This document shows positions 1 through 7,657 of a stretch of 26,979 bases of DNA, piece by piece. The notes under the pieces were generated by a model. It worked only from the letters and a program-made list of their open reading frames with translations. It did not search any database and had not been told where the DNA came from. Origin of the DNA: Bryobacterales bacterium (lineage in GTDB: Bacteria; Acidobacteriota; Terriglobia; Bryobacterales; Bryobacteraceae); the NCBI GenBank assembly GCA_003517725.1, contig DOZZ01000251.1:693-27671 (forward strand), written 5' to 3'. The position numbers were made by a program, and so were the translations under genes. Each line of letters starts with the position of its first letter. Position 1 is the first letter of the stretch.

Positions 1-132
1 AATGATGGTGTGGCCGGCGTTATGGCCACCCTGATAGCGGACGATAAAATCGAAACGGTGGGCCAGGAGATCGACGATCTTTCCTTTGCCTTCGTCGCCC
101 CACTGCGAACCTAATATGATGATGTTACGCAT
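1..132 (-). CDS. purA: Adenylosuccinate synthetase, N-terminal fragment (cut by window edge)
   Basis: The 44 visible codons read [20 protein letters not shown] and onward to GGHNAGHTI. These are the GTP-binding loop (QWGDEGKGK) and the following substrate loop of adenylosuccinate synthetase. The enzyme joins IMP and aspartate with GTP in cytoplasmic AMP synthesis. The rest of the roughly 430-residue protein lies left of the window. The ATG is supported by a GGAGG ribosome-binding site about 10 bases upstream. A minus-strand TACAAT box at 148-153 could be the -10 element, with no good -35. The gene is divergent from the 182-643 gene across a 49-bp spacer. The motif makes the identification nearly certain. 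Confidence 0.96.
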   Translation of the reverse strand, partial: MRNIIILGSQWGDEGKGKIVDLLAHRFDFIVRYQGGHNAGHTII

Positions 133-147
133 TGCCCAAAACCTCCG

Positions 148-153
148 ATTGTA
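148..153 (-). promoter_or_regulatory. Putative -10 box of purA
   Basis: TACAAT on the minus strand lies 15 bases before the purA ATG, followed by GGAGG. No TTGACA-like hexamer sits 16-18 bases further upstream, so this is a partial promoter match only. The same hexamer occurs directly before the gene starting at 7657. Confidence 0.35.
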
Positions 154-181
154 GCGCACTTGCTGTGCTACGCTGACCTTC

Positions 182-643
182 ATGCAGCTTTCGGAAGTCT
201 TCCTGCGCTTTCAGGAGGACGCCTTCAAACAACTCCTGCGCAGTATTTCCATGGGTAAGTTAAAGACGTATCAGTTATTCGAACGGCTGAAGACGCGGCT
301 GCACCTGCACAAGCTGAATACCGAGACCCTGCGCAACGCGGCGCCGCGGCTGCGCGAGAGGCTCGCCGAACACGATGAGGAGCTGGCCACCGATCTGTCG
401 CAGGCCATTCTGGTCAGCCACCTCGATATGATTGTGGCGGTGCTGAACTTTCTCGGCATCCCGCACGACGACGGCTTCTTCGCCAAGGACGTGGACGCCA
501 CCCCGTACCTGACCGAAGGCTGGCAGGCGCGCGTCTTCGAGCAGTTCCGCAACGATTACCCGCTGCCGCTGCTGACTTTTTATATCAATCACCTGACGCT
601 CGAACTGGCGCAAACGCAAGCCCTGTTCGCACCCGCGGCCTAG
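182..643 (+). CDS. Conserved-looking hypothetical protein between purA and pheS
   Basis: A 153-aa, mostly helical soluble protein with no cysteine, signal peptide or membrane segment. The N-terminal half is rich in Arg, Leu and Glu. The middle has a hydrophobic stretch ([20 protein letters not shown]) followed by an acidic, aromatic region (residues 95-140). I do not recognise the family and assign no function. Codon use matches the neighbours and the frame runs cleanly to a stop 22 bases before pheS, so it is probably a real gene co-transcribed with pheST. The ATG at 182 has no clear Shine-Dalgarno sequence; a weak -10-like TACGCT at 169-174 could give a very short leader. Confidence 0.7.
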   Translation: MQLSEVFLRFQEDAFKQLLRSISMGKLKTYQLFERLKTRLHLHKLNTETLRNAAPRLRERLAEHDEELATDLSQAILVSHLDMIVAVLNFLGIPHDDGFFAKDVDATPYLTEGWQARVFEQFRNDYPLPLLTFYINHLTLELAQTQALFAPAA

Positions 644-665
644 CGGGTCGCGGCAAGCTCCGGCC

Positions 666-1688
666 ATGGAAACAGCACTCACGGCACTCGAAAGCAGTAC
701 TCTGTCCCGCATCCGCGAAGCCGTCACGGCGGAGGCGCTCGAGGCCGTGCGCGTCGAAGTGCTGGGACGCAAAGGCCAGCTCGCCGCCGTCAGCCGCGAC
801 ATGGGCAAGCTGACGCCCGAAGAGCGCGCGCGCGTCGGCAAGCTGCTCAACACGGTTAAGACGTCGGTCGAAGCCGCGCTCGAAGCCCGCCGCGCCGAGT
901 TCGAAGCCCAGGCACTCGCGCTGCGCCTCGACGCCGAATGGCTCGACATGACGGTGCCGGCCGGCGGCACGCGGCCCGGCGCGCTGCACCCGGTCAGCCG
1001 CATCCAGCAGGAGATTGAAGATCTGTTTCACTCGCTCGGCTTCACCATCCTCGACGGGCCCGAGGTGGAAGACGAGTATCACAACTTCGACGCGCTCAAC
1101 ATTCCACCGGACCATCCGGCGCGCGACATGCAGGACACCTTCTGGCTCGAAGGCGGCCTGCTGCTGCGCACCCACACCTCGCCGGTGCAGGTGCGCGGCA
1201 TGGAGCGTCTGGGCCCGCCGCTGCGCATGATCGCGCCCGGCCGCGTCTTCCGCAACGAAAGCGTGGACGCCTCGCACGAGCACACCTTCTATCAGGTGGA
1301 AGGCATGATGATCGACCGCGACGTGTCGGTCGCGAACCTGATCTTCTTCATGACCACGCTGTTGACCGCGGTCTTCAAGCGCCAGGTGACGGTGCGGCTG
1401 CGCCCCGGCTTTTTCCCCTTCGTCGAACCAGGCTTTGAACTCGACATACGCTGCCTGATCTGCGCCGGCGAAGGTTGCCCGGTATGCAAGCACAGCGGCT
1501 GGGTAGAGTTGTTGCCGTGCGGCCTGGTGAACCCGCGGGTGCTGCAAGCGAGCGGCATCGACTCCGAACAGTGGGGCGGCTTCGCCTTCGGCCTGGGCCT
1601 CACGCGCCTGGTAATGATGCGCTACGCCATCGACGACATACGCTGGCTGCAGAGCGGCGACCTGCGCTTCCTGGAGCAGTTTGCATGA
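666..1688 (+). CDS. pheS: Phenylalanyl-tRNA synthetase alpha subunit
   Basis: A 340-aa protein, the usual bacterial PheS length. The alpha2-beta2 enzyme activates phenylalanine with ATP and charges tRNA-Phe in the cytoplasm. An N-terminal helical, tRNA-contacting arm (about 1-90) precedes the class II catalytic core. The core shows HPVSRIQQEIEDLFHSLGF (motif 1 area), FRNESVDASHEHTFYQVEG (motif 2) and FGLGLTRLVMMRYAIDDIR (motif 3). Its stop overlaps the pheT start in an ATGA, the standard pheST coupling that balances the subunits. The ATG at 666 leaves a 22-base gap after the upstream gene. Nothing is missing from the core motifs. Confidence 0.98.
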   Translation: METALTALESSTLSRIREAVTAEALEAVRVEVLGRKGQLAAVSRDMGKLTPEERARVGKLLNTVKTSVEAALEARRAEFEAQALALRLDAEWLDMTVPAGGTRPGALHPVSRIQQEIEDLFHSLGFTILDGPEVEDEYHNFDALNIPPDHPARDMQDTFWLEGGLLLRTHTSPVQVRGMERLGPPLRMIAPGRVFRNESVDASHEHTFYQVEGMMIDRDVSVANLIFFMTTLLTAVFKRQVTVRLRPGFFPFVEPGFELDIRCLICAGEGCPVCKHSGWVELLPCGLVNPRVLQASGIDSEQWGGFAFGLGLTRLVMMRYAIDDIRWLQSGDLRFLEQFA

Positions 1689-3991
1689 AGTTTTCGTATG
1701 CCTGGATCGCGGAGCTCGTCGAAGGCTTGCAGGTCGAGCCCGCCGGCCTGGAAAAACTGATCACCACCCGCACCGCCGAGTGTGAAGGCGTCGTCGAAAC
1801 CGGCGCCCTGCTGGCCGATGCCTGCCTCGCGCGCGTCGAAACGGTCGAGCCGGTCGCCGGCACGCGCTTAGTCAAAGCGGAAGTCGAGACGGGCCGCTAC
1901 GGCCGCAAAACCGTCGTCTGTGGCGCGCCCAACTGCCGCGCGGGCATGACCACGGTCTATGCGCCGATCGGCGTCAAGACGGTGCAAGGCGTCGCGAGTG
2001 ACGGCATGCTGGCCAGCGGCGACGAGCTGGGGCTCAACAAAGATCACGGCGGCATTCTGGAACTCTCGGGCGAGCCCGGTGCCGCGCTCAAAGGCTGCGC
2101 GCCTGACCGCGTCATCGAAATCGATAATAAGAGCCTGACGCACCGTCCCGACCTCTGGGGCCACTACGGCATGGCGCGCGAAGTCGCGGCCATCACCGGC
2201 GGCCGTCTGAAAGATCCGGTGCATCCCGAGCTGCTGCCGCAAGGCGAAGCCGGGGTCGCCGTTGCTATAGAAGACCCCGAGCTGTGCCCGCGCTACAGCG
2301 CCGTGGTCTTTGAAAACGTGAAGGTCGAGCCCTCGCCGCCATGGCTGCAGTTCCGCCTCACCGCCGCTGGACTGAACCCCATCAACAACATCGTCGATCT
2401 GACCAACTTCGTCATGGCCGAACTGGCGCAGCCCATGCACGCCTTCGATCTCGACCGACTGCAGGGCCGCGTCATCCACGTGCGCAACGCGCAGCAGGGC
2501 GAACAGATCGCGGCGTTGAACGGCGAGACCTACGCGCTGACGCCCGCCAACCTGGTGATTGCCGATGCCGGCGGCCCCATCGCGCTAGCCGGCGTGATTG
2601 GCGGGGATGCCAGCGCCATCTCCGAAAGCACCACGCGCATCGTCTTCGAGAGCGCCAATTTTCAGGCCTCCAGCGTCCGCAAGACATCGTCCGCGCTGCG
2701 CATCCGCACCGACGCCTCCATGCGTTTCGAAAAAGCGCAAGACCCGGCCAACACCGTGCGAGGCCTCGCCCGGGCCATCGAGTTGATGCGCCTGGTGTGT
2801 CCCGGCGCGAAGCTAGTGGGTGGCTTGGCCGATGCGGGCCACGCGCTGCCCGTACCGCCGCCCGTGACATTGCGGCTCGACTGGCTGGCCCGCAAATTAG
2901 GTCGCGCGGTGCCAGCCGAACAGGTGCGCTCGATTCTCGAGAGCTTGCAGTTCGGCGTGAAGGACGCCGCGCCGGGTGTATTCGCAGTAACGGTGCCGTC
3001 GTGGCGCGCCACCAAAGACGTCTCGATCCCCGACGACCTGGTGGAAGAAGTAGGCCGCATGATCGGCTACGAATCGATCGAGCCCAAGCCGCCCTCGGTC
3101 GACGCCGTGGTCCCGCCGGATTCGGGCGAGCGCCTCTACCTGCGCAGTCTGCAGGCGCTGCTCTGCGCGCGCGGCTTCACCGAAGTCTTCAACTACTCGT
3201 TCCTGAGCGACGAGCAGATCGAGCGCTTCGGCTTCGTGCCCCAAGAGCATCTGCGTCTGATCAACCCCATCGTCGCGGGCCAGAACCGCATGCGTCTGTC
3301 TTTAGTGCCCGGCATCGTGGCGAATCTGGCGGCCAACAGCAAGCACGCGGAAAACTTCCGGCTCTTCGAAATCGGCCGCGAAATTCATAAGCGCGAGGGC
3401 AGCCTGCCCGATGAGCGCCGTCATGTAGTCGCCGCGCTCTACGCGCGCCACGGTGATGGCGTGGCGGGCGTCAACGAAATTAAGTCCACGCTGGTAGCTA
3501 TCGCCCCCGGGGCGCAACTGCGGCCCGCGCCGCCGCGCGTCTACGAACACCCCGCGCGCGTCGCCGAAGCGCTCTGGAACGGCCGCGTCATCGGACGTGT
3601 CTTCGAACTCCATCCAACATTTCTGGAAGGCCGCGCCGCACTGCTCGATCTGGACCTTGCCGCGGTCGAGGCTGCTCAACCGACCGCGATGCGCTATCAA
3701 CCGGTACAGCGCTATCCCGCCAGCCAGTTCGATCTCTCGGTGCTGTGCGGCGCGCGCGAGCTGGCCGCCACGCTCGAGAGCCGCATGCGGCAGTTCGCCG
3801 GAGAGCTGGTCGAAAGCATCGAGTACGTGCGCCAATATCAGGGCGCGCCGCTACCCGCCGGCCAGAAGAGCGTTTCGTACCGCCTGACCCTCAGCGCGCC
3901 CGATCGCACGCTCTCTTCAGACGAAGTTACGGCCGCGCGCACACGCCTGATCGAAGGCATGCGCGGCCTGGGATACGATCTGAGGGTATGA
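1685..3991 (+). CDS. pheT: Phenylalanyl-tRNA synthetase beta subunit
   Basis: A 768-aa protein starting MKFSYAWIAELVEG at the ATG that overlaps the pheS stop; the open frame extends 70 codons upstream but only as a shadow inside pheS. The layout is typical of bacterial PheT. An EMAP/OB tRNA-binding domain lies at about 40-150. It is followed by the B3/B4 editing region (residues about 200-400, with NPINNIVDLTNFVMAELAQP), the B5 domain (about 400-475), the catalytic-like core (FTEVFNYSFLSDEQ, NPIVAGQNRMRLSL) and a C-terminal ferredoxin-fold anticodon-binding domain (about 675-768). It pairs with PheS. The next gene starts inside its stop codon. Confidence 0.98.
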   Translation: MKFSYAWIAELVEGLQVEPAGLEKLITTRTAECEGVVETGALLADACLARVETVEPVAGTRLVKAEVETGRYGRKTVVCGAPNCRAGMTTVYAPIGVKTVQGVASDGMLASGDELGLNKDHGGILELSGEPGAALKGCAPDRVIEIDNKSLTHRPDLWGHYGMAREVAAITGGRLKDPVHPELLPQGEAGVAVAIEDPELCPRYSAVVFENVKVEPSPPWLQFRLTAAGLNPINNIVDLTNFVMAELAQPMHAFDLDRLQGRVIHVRNAQQGEQIAALNGETYALTPANLVIADAGGPIALAGVIGGDASAISESTTRIVFESANFQASSVRKTSSALRIRTDASMRFEKAQDPANTVRGLARAIELMRLVCPGAKLVGGLADAGHALPVPPPVTLRLDWLARKLGRAVPAEQVRSILESLQFGVKDAAPGVFAVTVPSWRATKDVSIPDDLVEEVGRMIGYESIEPKPPSVDAVVPPDSGERLYLRSLQALLCARGFTEVFNYSFLSDEQIERFGFVPQEHLRLINPIVAGQNRMRLSLVPGIVANLAANSKHAENFRLFEIGREIHKREGSLPDERRHVVAALYARHGDGVAGVNEIKSTLVAIAPGAQLRPAPPRVYEHPARVAEALWNGRVIGRVFELHPTFLEGRAALLDLDLAAVEAAQPTAMRYQPVQRYPASQFDLSVLCGARELAATLESRMRQFAGELVESIEYVRQYQGAPLPAGQKSVSYRLTLSAPDRTLSSDEVTAARTRLIEGMRGLGYDLRV

Positions 3992-5193
3992 ACCGCCGGA
4001 ACTTCCTGCAGACCGCGGCCTTCGCGGCTCCCGCCATAGTCGCACCCGCCAAGCTCCCGCCCACCGCGCCGCTGCGCATCACGCGCGTCCGTTTCTACCA
4101 CAACCCCGCTTCGCGCTCGCTCTTCAACCAGAGCTTCCATATCGTCACGGTTGAGACCGACGCGGGTATCACCGGTATCGGCGAAGGCGGCATGGCCGAG
4201 ACGGTGGAACAGTGCGGCGCCATGATCATCGGCGAGGATGCGTCGAACATCGAGAAGCTCTGGCAGATGATGTACCGCGGCTATTTCTATCCGGCCGGCC
4301 GCGAGAAGCTGGACGCCCTGGGCGCCATCGACATGGCCCTGTGGGACATCAAAGGCAAAGCCCTGGGCGTGCCGGTGTATGAGTTGCTGGGCGGCCTGGC
4401 GCGCGATCACGTCGAATGCTACTCGACGGGCTTCCCCTCGCAGGGCAGCGTGAAGGAGACCGCGCGCGCCTGTATCCAGGCCGGCTTTCGCGCCTACCGT
4501 ACGTCGGTCGCGGATGGCGTGCCTTTCGACTCCCATAAAGTCGTGCGCGAGACTGCGCGCCATTGCCAGGAGGTGCGCGACGGTGTAGGCCCGGACGGAG
4601 ACTGGTCGATCGACTATCACACGCGCCTCGACCTGCCCGACGCCATCCGCCTCAGCACGCTGATCGAGCCGCTCGAGCCGTACTTCTGCGAAGATCTGGT
4701 CCGCAGCGAGAATAAGGCGGTCTATCACGAGTTGCGCCGCCAGGTAAAAGTGCCCATCGCGGTGGGCGAGCAATTTGGCGACAAGTGGGACACCAACGAG
4801 CTCATCGAGCAGCGCCTGATCGACTACACGCGCGTGACGCTGCCCAACACCGGCGGGATAACCGAATACCGCAAAATCGCGGCGGCGTGCGAGACGCACT
4901 ACATCGGCCTGATCCCGCACTTCACCGGCCCGGTGGCGACGGCCGCGCTGGTGCACGTCTGCGGCGCCTTCCCGGGGCCCGTCATGATGGAACTGACGGG
5001 TCTTGGTCCCAAAGCCGAATCGCATCTGCCCGAATGCGCCGACTTTAAGAACGGCAAACTTTACCCGAACCGTCGCCCGGGCCTGGGCGTCACGCTCGAC
5101 ACCAAGCCGCTGCAATTGAAAGTGGAGGTGGCCAAGCAATTCCGCCTGACGCCGATTTACCAGCGCCCGGACGGCTCCATAACCAACTGGTAA
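3988..5193 (+). CDS. Tat-exported mandelate racemase/muconate lactonizing enzyme family dehydratase
   Basis: A 401-aa enolase-superfamily enzyme. It begins with a twin-arginine signal (NRRNFLQTAAFAAPAIVA), so export to the periplasm is likely. The N-terminal capping domain shows ITGIGEGG and ALGAIDMALWDIKGKALGVP. In the barrel, metal ligands are visible at Asp209 (DYHTR, with His211), Glu235 (CEDL) and Glu261 (VGEQFG), and a catalytic-type His311 (PHFTGPVA). The pattern resembles galactonate/mannonate-type sugar acid dehydratases (DgoD-like), which remove water from an acid sugar using Mg2+. The exact substrate cannot be told. The ATG at 3988 overlaps the pheT stop (ATGA), implying translation coupled to a tRNA synthetase, an odd pairing. 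Confidence 0.9.
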   Translation: MNRRNFLQTAAFAAPAIVAPAKLPPTAPLRITRVRFYHNPASRSLFNQSFHIVTVETDAGITGIGEGGMAETVEQCGAMIIGEDASNIEKLWQMMYRGYFYPAGREKLDALGAIDMALWDIKGKALGVPVYELLGGLARDHVECYSTGFPSQGSVKETARACIQAGFRAYRTSVADGVPFDSHKVVRETARHCQEVRDGVGPDGDWSIDYHTRLDLPDAIRLSTLIEPLEPYFCEDLVRSENKAVYHELRRQVKVPIAVGEQFGDKWDTNELIEQRLIDYTRVTLPNTGGITEYRKIAAACETHYIGLIPHFTGPVATAALVHVCGAFPGPVMMELTGLGPKAESHLPECADFKNGKLYPNRRPGLGVTLDTKPLQLKVEVAKQFRLTPIYQRPDGSITNW

Positions 5194-5224
5194 ATCCAGT
5201 TCGGCGATTTTCGTCGCTGCGCGC

Positions 5225-6250
5225 TTACCTGGGGACCAGGCGCAGGTAGATGATGCGCATCAGGGCGATGACCGGAACCGATAGAAACATGCCGGGCACG
5301 CCGCCTAACCGCTCACCCGCGAAGACGCCCAGAATTACCAACAGCGGAGGCACTTCCACGCCCTCGCTCATCAGGCGCGGGGCCACTACGTAATCCTGGA
5401 ACATGCGGTACAGGCCCAGGAACAGCACGATCCACAGCAGGTGCGGATAGCCGCTGACGGCCGCGACCGTGAGAATCAGGGCCGCGGCGATCAACGGCCC
5501 CACCATCGGAATGAACTCGAGCGGGAAGGCAATCACGGCCAGCAGCAGGCCATAGGAGACACCGAAGAGCGAAAGCACGATGGCGAAAACAGTGAACGTC
5601 GCGAGACCCAGGAAGAAGAGCGACCGCACATACTGCAGCAGCAGCTGGTGCACATCGCGCATAAACTCGTCGACCTCGTGCTTGTGTTCGGTGGGCACGG
5701 CGCGCATCAACTGGGCGCGAATCAGCACCGAGTCCTTCAGCAGAAAGAAGCTCAGAATGGGCACCACCACCAGATAGATCAGGTTACTGCTGGCGGCCAG
5801 AACGCCCATTAGAAGATGAGGCAGGTAACCCACGGCTTCGTCATAATGCTGCCTGACGGCATTGGCGATCTGATCGAGCGCCTGCTGCTTCAAAGTCTGG
5901 GCCGCCGCGGGCAGACTCGGCGTGGGCTGCTGCTTTAGGTTTTTCAAAAACTCCGGCGCGCGCTGGGCTAAGGACGATGCCTGCTCGGCGGCCACGCTGC
6001 CGATCTCCGCCACCGCCAAGCCCAGCAGCGCCATCACCAGCAGGAACACGATAGCGAGGGCCGGCTTGCGCGAGCGACCCGGCAGCCAACGCACCAGCAT
6101 CGTCACCACCGGATACAGAAGGTAGGAAAGCAGCACCGCGACAATCAGCAAGAACAGCACCTGGCGGATCTTGTAAACCGCGAAGAGCGTCAGCAGCACC
6201 AACGCGGCGGTCCAGGTGTAACGCGCGGCGTTGCGATCGAGTCCCAGCAT
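5225..6250 (-). CDS. AI-2E family transporter (TqsA/PerM-type permease)
   Basis: A 341-aa polytopic membrane protein. Hydrophobic segments fall at about 14-48, 62-85, 145-170, 200-265, 270-290 and 305-335, with an amphipathic region at about 90-140. This is the usual architecture of the UPF0118/AI-2E family. The conserved centre is visible as FPLEFIPMVGPLIAA and DYVVAPRLMSEGVEVPP. Family members include autoinducer-2 exporters and Na+/H+ or solute exporters, so substrate is unknown. Its ATG shares one base with the stop of the upstream CBS/HlyC gene (TAATG), so the two are one transcript. It converges with the dehydratase gene across 31 bases with no strong terminator. Confidence 0.92.
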   Translation of the reverse strand: MLGLDRNAARYTWTAALVLLTLFAVYKIRQVLFLLIVAVLLSYLLYPVVTMLVRWLPGRSRKPALAIVFLLVMALLGLAVAEIGSVAAEQASSLAQRAPEFLKNLKQQPTPSLPAAAQTLKQQALDQIANAVRQHYDEAVGYLPHLLMGVLAASSNLIYLVVVPILSFFLLKDSVLIRAQLMRAVPTEHKHEVDEFMRDVHQLLLQYVRSLFFLGLATFTVFAIVLSLFGVSYGLLLAVIAFPLEFIPMVGPLIAAALILTVAAVSGYPHLLWIVLFLGLYRMFQDYVVAPRLMSEGVEVPPLLVILGVFAGERLGGVPGMFLSVPVIALMRIIYLRLVPR

Positions 6251-7584
6251 TATTCGGGTCTTCTCTCCACTTTGATCCGCAGGATGCGGTTGCGCTCGAC
6301 AGCCACGGCGGTGAAGATACGGTTGCCGTGTTCAAAACTTTCGCCCGCTTTCGGAATGTGGCCCAGTTTATACAAAAGGAAGCCGCCGACGGTTTCGAAG
6401 CCGTGATCGACGGGAATGCCGGCGTTATACTGCGCTTCGAAATCGCGCACCTTCATGGCCGCGTCGATCTCGATTTCGCGCGCCTCGGCCGGCTGCGGTT
6501 GCGCCGGGGCATCGTCGTATTCGTCCTCGATCCGGCCGACGATCTGTTCGAGCACATCTTCCACGGTGATCAAGCCGGTGATGGTGCCGTATTCGTCCAC
6601 CACCATGGCGATGTGCGCTTTGCCGGTGCGAAACACGTCCAGCATCTGCACCAGAGGCTTGGTTTCCGGGACTACCAGGTGCTTGCGCATCCACTGCTGC
6701 ACTTCAAACACGCCGGGTGGCCGGCCCGCGCGAAGGGCCAGACGCCGCTCCTGCCAAACCGTCAGCAGGTCTTTGTAATAGAGCACGCCCACGATGTGCT
6801 CGGGGTCGCCCCGATACACGGGCAGGCGGGAATGCTGCTGTTCGATCATGGTGGCCAGCACCTGGTCCAGGCTGGCATCGGCGGCGATGGCGACCATCCG
6901 GTTGCGCCCGATCATGGCATCGCGCACGGCGATCTGGTCGAGGTCGAGAACGCGGTGGATCATGTCCTCCTGAGTCTCGGCGAGATGGCCGGCGTGGCCG
7001 CTGGAGGCCACGATAAAGCGCAGTTCCTCGGGCGAGTGGCCGCCGCGATGCCGCGATTGCACGCCCAGCGAGCGGGTCAGGGCGGCCGCGGATTTCTCGA
7101 TCACCAGAACGAACGGCCGCGAGATTTTGGCGAACAGCAGCAGCACCGGCGCCACCGCGATAGCGAGGCGATCGGCCTTGGCCACCGCCAGATTCTTCGG
7201 TACCACTTCGCCGATGACCACGTGGCCATAGCTGATCACCAGAAACGCGATGATGAAGCTGAGGGCTTCCAGCGCGACCGTGGTGCCCTTGGTCATCAGC
7301 GGATGAAACAGGTTTTCAGCCAGACGGAAAAGCGTGTCTTCGCCGGCCCAGCCCAGCCCCAGGCTGGCCAGGGTGACGCCCACCTGCGTCATGGAGAGCA
7401 GATTTTCGGGGCGTTCCAAAAGTTGCAGCGCCATGCGCGCGCCGGCCTCGCCTTCCGCGGCCAGCTGCTTCAATCGCGATTCGCGCACCGATAGCAACGC
7501 CACCTCCGCCGCCGCGAAGAAGGCGTTGATGGCCAGGATCAGCCCCAGCAGAAGAATGCGAAATCCAAAATGTGAAACCGGCAT
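6250..7584 (-). CDS. Hemolysin C/CorC family protein (CNNM, CBS pair, CorC_HlyC)
   Basis: A 444-aa protein with the standard three-part layout. An N-terminal CNNM membrane domain spans about 1-190 (LLLGLILAINAFFAAAEVALLSVRESR; GHVVIGEVVPKNLA). Two CBS repeats follow at about 205-345 (LPVYRGDPEHIVGVLYYKDLL and VVDEYGTITGLITVEDVLEQ). A C-terminal CorC_HlyC domain ends the protein (about 355-440; ETVGGFLLYKLGHIPKAGES). Members are linked to Mg2+/Co2+ homeostasis in the inner membrane, and the hemolysin name is historical. CBS repeats usually sense adenine nucleotides. The ATG at 7584 follows a minus-strand TAGAAT at 7604-7609. It is coupled to the downstream AI-2E permease by one shared base. 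Confidence 0.93.
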   Translation of the reverse strand: MPVSHFGFRILLLGLILAINAFFAAAEVALLSVRESRLKQLAAEGEAGARMALQLLERPENLLSMTQVGVTLASLGLGWAGEDTLFRLAENLFHPLMTKGTTVALEALSFIIAFLVISYGHVVIGEVVPKNLAVAKADRLAIAVAPVLLLFAKISRPFVLVIEKSAAALTRSLGVQSRHRGGHSPEELRFIVASSGHAGHLAETQEDMIHRVLDLDQIAVRDAMIGRNRMVAIAADASLDQVLATMIEQQHSRLPVYRGDPEHIVGVLYYKDLLTVWQERRLALRAGRPPGVFEVQQWMRKHLVVPETKPLVQMLDVFRTGKAHIAMVVDEYGTITGLITVEDVLEQIVGRIEDEYDDAPAQPQPAEAREIEIDAAMKVRDFEAQYNAGIPVDHGFETVGGFLLYKLGHIPKAGESFEHGNRIFTAVAVERNRILRIKVERRPE

Positions 7585-7603
7585 GCGTTCAGGCGATCAC
7601 TCA

Positions 7604-7657
7604 ATTCTACGGGCTAAAGGTGGCGCGGTGGCGCGGCGCGCCCCTACAATTCAAGGG
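7604..7657. promoter_or_regulatory. Divergent promoter region with two -10-like boxes
   Basis: The 72-bp spacer between the HlyC-type gene and the penicillin acylase gene holds TAGAAT on the minus strand (7604-7609) and TACAAT on the plus strand (7645-7650). Neither has a recognisable -35. The plus box ends 6 bases before the GTG start, which would give a leaderless or nearly leaderless mRNA. Confidence 0.4.

Noticed and set aside
2341..3390. Long plus-strand frame inside pheT
   Set aside because: Arg/Pro-rich out-of-frame shadow of pheT, whose domains are intact across the region.
3838..5139. Long minus-strand frame opposite the dehydratase gene
   Set aside because: Shadow frame; the plus strand carries all active-site residues of an enolase-superfamily enzyme.
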